DNA from: Planctomycetota bacterium
Lineage (GTDB): Bacteria; Planctomycetota; Phycisphaerae; WQYP01
Length of the DNA: 58,448 bases
Reading direction: 5' to 3'
Assembly (NCBI GenBank): GCA_021809365.1
Contig: JAKBAC010000003.1
Span: forward strand, 1-58,448
The position numbers were made by a program, and so were the translations under genes. Below, piece after piece: positions 55,501 through 58,448 of this stretch; within the stretch, counting starts at the first letter, position 1; each line of letters starts with the position of its first letter. The notes beneath the pieces are model-generated. The model saw only the letters and a program-made list of their open reading frames with translations, did not search any database and was not told the origin of the DNA.

Positions 55501-57145
55501 AGGCGGACAACTTCCCGGACATAAAGTTGATGACTATATCGGGCGCCTTCGCCATGCCACCCCCGGTGTACAGCTCATCAGCCCGCCGCCGCACCATGAT
55601 ATTTATTCCATTGAAGATCTGGCGCAGCTCATCCATGATCTTAATAATGCCAATCCCGCCGCGCGCATCAGCGTCAAGCTCGTGGCGGAAGTAGGCGTGG
55701 GAACCGTCGCGGCCGGCGTGTCCAAGGCGCATGCCGATCATGTGGTTATCGCCGGCCATGATGGCGGTACTGGGGCTTCGCCGCTGACCAGCATCAAACA
55801 TGCCGGTACCCCATGGGAACTGGGGCTGGCGGAAACGCATCAGACGCTGGTGCTCAATGATCTGCGCAGCCGGATCGTCGTGCAGGTCGATGGTCAGCTA
55901 AAGACCGGCCGGGATGTGGTGATCGGCGCGCTTCTGGGTGCCGAGGAATTCGGTTTTGCCACCGTACCGCTGGTGACGCTGGGCTGCATCATGATGCGCG
56001 TCTGTCATCTCAACACCTGTCCCGTGGGTATTGCCACACAAGACCCGGTATTGCGGAAAAAATTCACCGGAAAGCCGGAATATGTTGTGAACTTCATGTT
56101 CCTGCTGGCCGAAGAAGTTCGTGAACTCATGGCCTATATGGGATTCCGCACATTTAATGAGATGATCGGCCGCGTGGATCGTCTGGAAGTGGGCGAGGCC
56201 ATTAGGCATTGGAAGGCCCAGGGCCTGGATTTAACTCCCATCCTCTCACCGGCGGTCAAGATATATGACAATGTCGATGTATACGCCACCAAAAAACAGG
56301 ATCACGGTCTGGAAGCGGCCCTGGATAATCAGATTTTACGCGATGCGAGAACGGCTCTGGAAACCCGCAAGAAAGTTCGGCTGAATTATCCGATCCGCAA
56401 TATCAACCGCACCGTCGGTACCATGCTGAGTCATGAAATTGCCAAACGCTATGGCGAAGAAGGCCTGCCCAATGATACGATCCATTTGCAACTCACGGGT
56501 TCCGCCGGACAAAGTATGGGCGCATGGCTGGCCCGCGGCGTGCAAATTGAACTGATCGGGGATGCCAATGATTATGTCGGCAAGGGGCTTTCGGGCGGAA
56601 CAATCGTGGTTTATCCCGATCCGCGCAGCACGTTCAAGGCCCAGGAAAATATCCTCATCGGCAATGTGGCGCTTTATGGTGCCACCAGCGGCAAAGCGTT
56701 CTTCCGCGGAGTCGCGGGCGAACGGTTCGCCGTGCGTAATTCCGGTGCCAGGGCCGTGGTGGAAGCGGTGGGTGATCATGGCTGCGAATACATGACTGGT
56801 GGCCGGGTGGTGATACTTGGACCAACCGGACGAAACTTTGCGGCCGGTATGTCCGGCGGCATAGCGTTTGTGTATGATTCCGAAGATATGTTTTTGGCGC
56901 GGTGTAATCTGGCCATGGTGGAATTGGGCAAAGTTGAGGATCCCAAGGATATTGCGGAACTGAAGGATATGATTGAAGAACATCAAAAGTTAACCGGCAG
57001 TACCGTAGCCGCGGCGATACTTGCCGATTGGCGGACCAGCCTCGGTCGTTTCCACAAGGTCATGCCGACCGAATACCGCAAAGCGCTTGAAAAACAGGCC
57101 GCACTGGCCCGTTCCAACGCCGCCCAGGAGGTTGGGCATGGGTAA
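52556..57145 (+). CDS. gltB: Glutamate synthase large subunit
   Basis: With GltD this enzyme makes two glutamates from glutamine and 2-oxoglutarate, the second half of ammonia assimilation. Its 1529 residues match the family. A 30-residue propeptide precedes Cys31 (HDSCGVGF), the catalytic N-terminal Cys of the class II amidotransferase domain (about 31-430). A central domain follows. The FMN-binding synthase domain (about 850-1220) carries the 3Fe-4S motif [12 protein letters not shown] (C-x5-C-x4-C), and the C-terminal GXGXG beta-helix includes [15 protein letters not shown] 52556 is used; a TTG 24 bases earlier also opens the frame, and the ribosome binding site is weak for both. It overlaps gltD by 8 nt. 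Confidence 0.97.
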   Translation: MEVCKLEQHEAAGFKPGKVGLYDPQFEHDSCGVGFIAHIKGRNRPGIVSDALTMLENMEHRGACGCEENTGDGAGILTGLPHEFLVKVAKRDANITLPPAGTYGTGIIFLPSDNEQRAWCEKAFADAISSRKLQLLGWRNVPVDNSMIGHSAKRTEPRMRMIFISGPADMDQRRLDRELYVVRKQVTQAVRALELPQSDYFYVCSLSTTVLIYKGQLTSAQVRAYFRADLLDPDYHTHLALVHSRFSTNTFPSWSRAQPMRFMAHNGEINTRRGNSNWMHAREGMFAGGPFGQEVALIKPVIEGDSSDSGEFDNCLEMLVQNGRSLPHAVMMMIPEAWQNHESMDPRRRAFYEYHSCMMEPWDGPASVAFTDGHLMGAVLDRNGLRPSRYYVTKDDMVVMSSEVGVLPIPPENVARKGRLQPGRMFLVDFHQGRIIDDSEIKAALAAEHPYGQWLREQRLTLDELPVPAKIPGFEPDTLLTRAQCLGYTTEDLMKLLIPMATNGLEPIGSMGNDAALACLSDQPRLVYDYFKQSFAQVTNPPLDSDKEYIVMSLESYIGPERNLLEAAPEHCHRLWLPQPILTNGELAKLKTLNHRNWKTRTIDAVFDRNGGENAMTDALDRICRETSQAIDQGYPLVVLTDRGMDETHVALPALLACGAVHHHLVRHGTRTRVGLILETGEAREVHHHAMLIGYGADAINPYLAFETLWNLRRDGLIDSAIDDDKLIKNYIKALGKGLFKVMSKMGISTLQSYKGAQIFEGIGLHRNVIDRCFVGTSSRIDGVDFPVLTREALRRHAIGYPHEKGEVRLQVLPEGGQYAWRKNGEQHLLNPESIASLQEAARGNSREAYARYAKLINEQSGHLCTLRGLFKLKAGDAPVMLAEVEPASEIVKRFATGAMSLGSISPEAHESMAIAMNRIGGKSNTGEGGEDARRFKRDANGDSRRSAIKQVASARFGVTINYLTNADELQIKMAQGAKPGEGGQLPGHKVDDYIGRLRHATPGVQLISPPPHHDIYSIEDLAQLIHDLNNANPAARISVKLVAEVGVGTVAAGVSKAHADHVVIAGHDGGTGASPLTSIKHAGTPWELGLAETHQTLVLNDLRSRIVVQVDGQLKTGRDVVIGALLGAEEFGFATVPLVTLGCIMMRVCHLNTCPVGIATQDPVLRKKFTGKPEYVVNFMFLLAEEVRELMAYMGFRTFNEMIGRVDRLEVGEAIRHWKAQGLDLTPILSPAVKIYDNVDVYATKKQDHGLEAALDNQILRDARTALETRKKVRLNYPIRNINRTVGTMLSHEIAKRYGEEGLPNDTIHLQLTGSAGQSMGAWLARGVQIELIGDANDYVGKGLSGGTIVVYPDPRSTFKAQENILIGNVALYGATSGKAFFRGVAGERFAVRNSGARAVVEAVGDHGCEYMTGGRVVILGPTGRNFAAGMSGGIAFVYDSEDMFLARCNLAMVELGKVEDPKDIAELKDMIEEHQKLTGSTVAAAILADWRTSLGRFHKVMPTEYRKALEKQAALARSNAAQEVGHG

Positions 57146-58448
57146 ACCCACCGGTTTTATGGAATTTCCACGGGAGATTCCTCCCAGCCGCGCCGCGCGC
57201 CTTCGCGTGCTGGACTGGAAGGAATTTCATGAGCATCTTGCCGACACCAAACTGCGCACGCAGGGTGCCCGCTGCATGGATTGCGGCGTGCCATTCTGCC
57301 AGAGCGGTTGCCCGGTGAATAATCTTATTCCGGAGTGGAATGATTTAATCTATAAGGATCAATGGAAACAGGCGATCACCCGGCTCTGGAAAACCAATAA
57401 TTTTCCGGAATTCACCGGGCGCGTTTGTCCCGCCCCCTGTGAAGGCTCCTGCGTGCTGGGCATCAATGAGCCGCCGGTGACCATTAAGAATATTGAACAG
57501 GCGATCATTGACCACGCTTGGGAGAACGGCTGGGTCGTACCATGTCCGCCCGCCATGCGGACGGGTAAAAAAGTTGCGGTCATTGGCTCCGGCCCCGCCG
57601 GCCTGGCCGCCGCCGATCAGCTCAACAAGGCCGGCCATCTGGTGACGGTTTATGAACGGTCCGACCGTGTCGGCGGGCTGCTGATGTATGGCATTCCGAA
57701 CATGAAGCTGGATAAAATTGCCGTGGTGGAGCGCCGCACGAAGCTCATGGAGCAGGAAGGTGTGACATTTATCGTCAATACCCATGTTGGCATTGACGTA
57801 GATATACATGACCTGATGCATGATTTTGACGCGGTGGTTCTCGCCTGTGGTTCCACCAAACCGCGCGATATCAAGGTGCCGGGGCGCGAGCTGAATGGCA
57901 TTCATTTTGCCGTGCCATTCCTGCACGCGAACACCAAAAGTTTGCTGGATTCCAATCATCAGGATAGTCACTATCTTTCGGCGAAAGATAAAGATGTCAT
58001 TGTCATTGGCGGGGGCGACACCGGCACGGACTGTATCGGCACATCGCTGCGCCATGGCTGCCGCAGCCTGGTGAACTTTGAACTTATGCCGCAGCCTCCC
58101 GGCACACGGGCACCGGACAATCCTTGGCCGCAGTGGCCGCGAATTTACCGCACCGACTATGGCCATGAAGAAGCCGCGGCGCTTTTCGGAAATGATCCGC
58201 GCAATTATCGCCTGCTCACGCGGGAATTCATCGGCGATGAGCGGGGAAACGTCAAGGCTGTCAAATCCATTGAAGTGCAATGGTCCGGCAGCAACGGAAA
58301 AATTACCATGACGGAGATACCGGGCACGGAGAAAATCTGGCCGGCTGATCTGGTACTGCTGGCCATGGGCTTTCTTGGCCCTGAAGGAACCATCGTCAAG
58401 CAATTGGGCCTGCAAACCGATGCGCGTTCCAACTTAAGGCGGAATATG
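57138..58448 (+). CDS. gltD: Glutamate synthase small subunit, cut by the window end
   Basis: This subunit passes electrons from NAD(P)H through FAD and two 4Fe-4S clusters to GltB. 437 residues are present and the frame is open at the window edge; full length is about 480-490. N-terminal cluster cysteines are in [14 protein letters not shown] and CPAPCEGSC. The FAD Rossmann motif is [15 protein letters not shown], followed by [15 protein letters not shown]. The NADPH motif [13 protein letters not shown] is followed by the [20 protein letters not shown] loop usual for GltD. AGGAGG lies 6 nt before ATG, and the start lies within the end of gltB, so the two are translationally coupled. Confidence 0.96.
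   Translation, partial: MGKPTGFMEFPREIPPSRAARLRVLDWKEFHEHLADTKLRTQGARCMDCGVPFCQSGCPVNNLIPEWNDLIYKDQWKQAITRLWKTNNFPEFTGRVCPAPCEGSCVLGINEPPVTIKNIEQAIIDHAWENGWVVPCPPAMRTGKKVAVIGSGPAGLAAADQLNKAGHLVTVYERSDRVGGLLMYGIPNMKLDKIAVVERRTKLMEQEGVTFIVNTHVGIDVDIHDLMHDFDAVVLACGSTKPRDIKVPGRELNGIHFAVPFLHANTKSLLDSNHQDSHYLSAKDKDVIVIGGGDTGTDCIGTSLRHGCRSLVNFELMPQPPGTRAPDNPWPQWPRIYRTDYGHEEAAALFGNDPRNYRLLTREFIGDERGNVKAVKSIEVQWSGSNGKITMTEIPGTEKIWPADLVLLAMGFLGPEGTIVKQLGLQTDARSNLRRNM

Noticed and set aside
57345..58415. 356-codon minus-strand frame opposite gltD
   Set aside because: The plus strand encodes an unmistakable glutamate synthase small subunit through the window end.

Overview
The window reads as chromosomal DNA of a Gram-negative-type bacterium with an outer membrane (LolDE-like exporter, lipobox lipoproteins, type II citrate synthase). 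The best guess is the Planctomycetota, probably near the Phycisphaerae. The basis is pseudopilins carrying an H-X9-DG C-terminal motif, abundant TPR proteins fused to membrane glycosyltransferase-like domains, HpnH, a TatC with a large insert, and a split mraZ/rsmH locus. This placement rests on gene style and not on a marker phylogeny. No phage, plasmid, CRISPR or complete insertion sequence is visible, but intergenic DNA is unusually rich in short dispersed and palindromic repeats.

Layout. 0.2-8.9 kb: tRNA-Leu, a family-2 glycosyltransferase, tRNA-Ser, two paralogous polytopic TPR proteins of the TMTC/O-mannosyltransferase style on either side of a pseudopilin gene, and yidD. 9-19 kb: a Cof-type HAD phosphatase, a membrane-anchored unknown, a NUDIX hydrolase, gap plus a FabZ-like dehydratase, a glycosidase-like remnant, a second pseudopilin, and a lipoprotein/TPR/MoxR/DUF58 operon. 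19-28 kb: citrate synthase and a peptide-type ABC importer operon with one OppB-type and two OppC-type permeases. 28-37 kb, minus strand: lysS-lolE-lolD-tatC, then mraZ, rsmH and a LysM protein. 37-45 kb: a repeat-rich, gene-poor stretch with two unrecognised secreted proteins, a DUF6883/DUF4926-like pair, and hpnH with a small partner gene. 45-52 kb: a CPA1 cation/proton antiporter converging on a minus-strand trio of NuoL-, NuoM- and NuoN-like membrane proteins. 52.5 kb to the end: glutamate synthase gltB and gltD, the latter cut by the window edge.

The most interesting points are these. (1) The NuoL/M/N trio stands apart from any other complex I gene, and all three proteins have lost the conserved TM5 glutamate as well as other proton-path residues, which suggests a non-canonical membrane complex. 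(2) A family of palindromic MITE-like elements is present: two copies are exactly 183 bp, one of them flanked by a perfect 8-bp target duplication, and there are truncated, rearranged and divergent relatives. No matching transposase is in the window. (3) A second dispersed repeat family abuts these elements twice, and a third short palindrome sits just downstream of three consecutive minus-strand units at the left end. (4) The DUF6883/DUF4926-like pair resembles a small two-gene module, possibly toxin-antitoxin.

Most genes not mentioned as odd are intact, with plausible ribosome binding sites. Several start codons were moved inward from the longest reading frame because of ribosome binding sites, family lengths, or an overlapping terminator or repeat.
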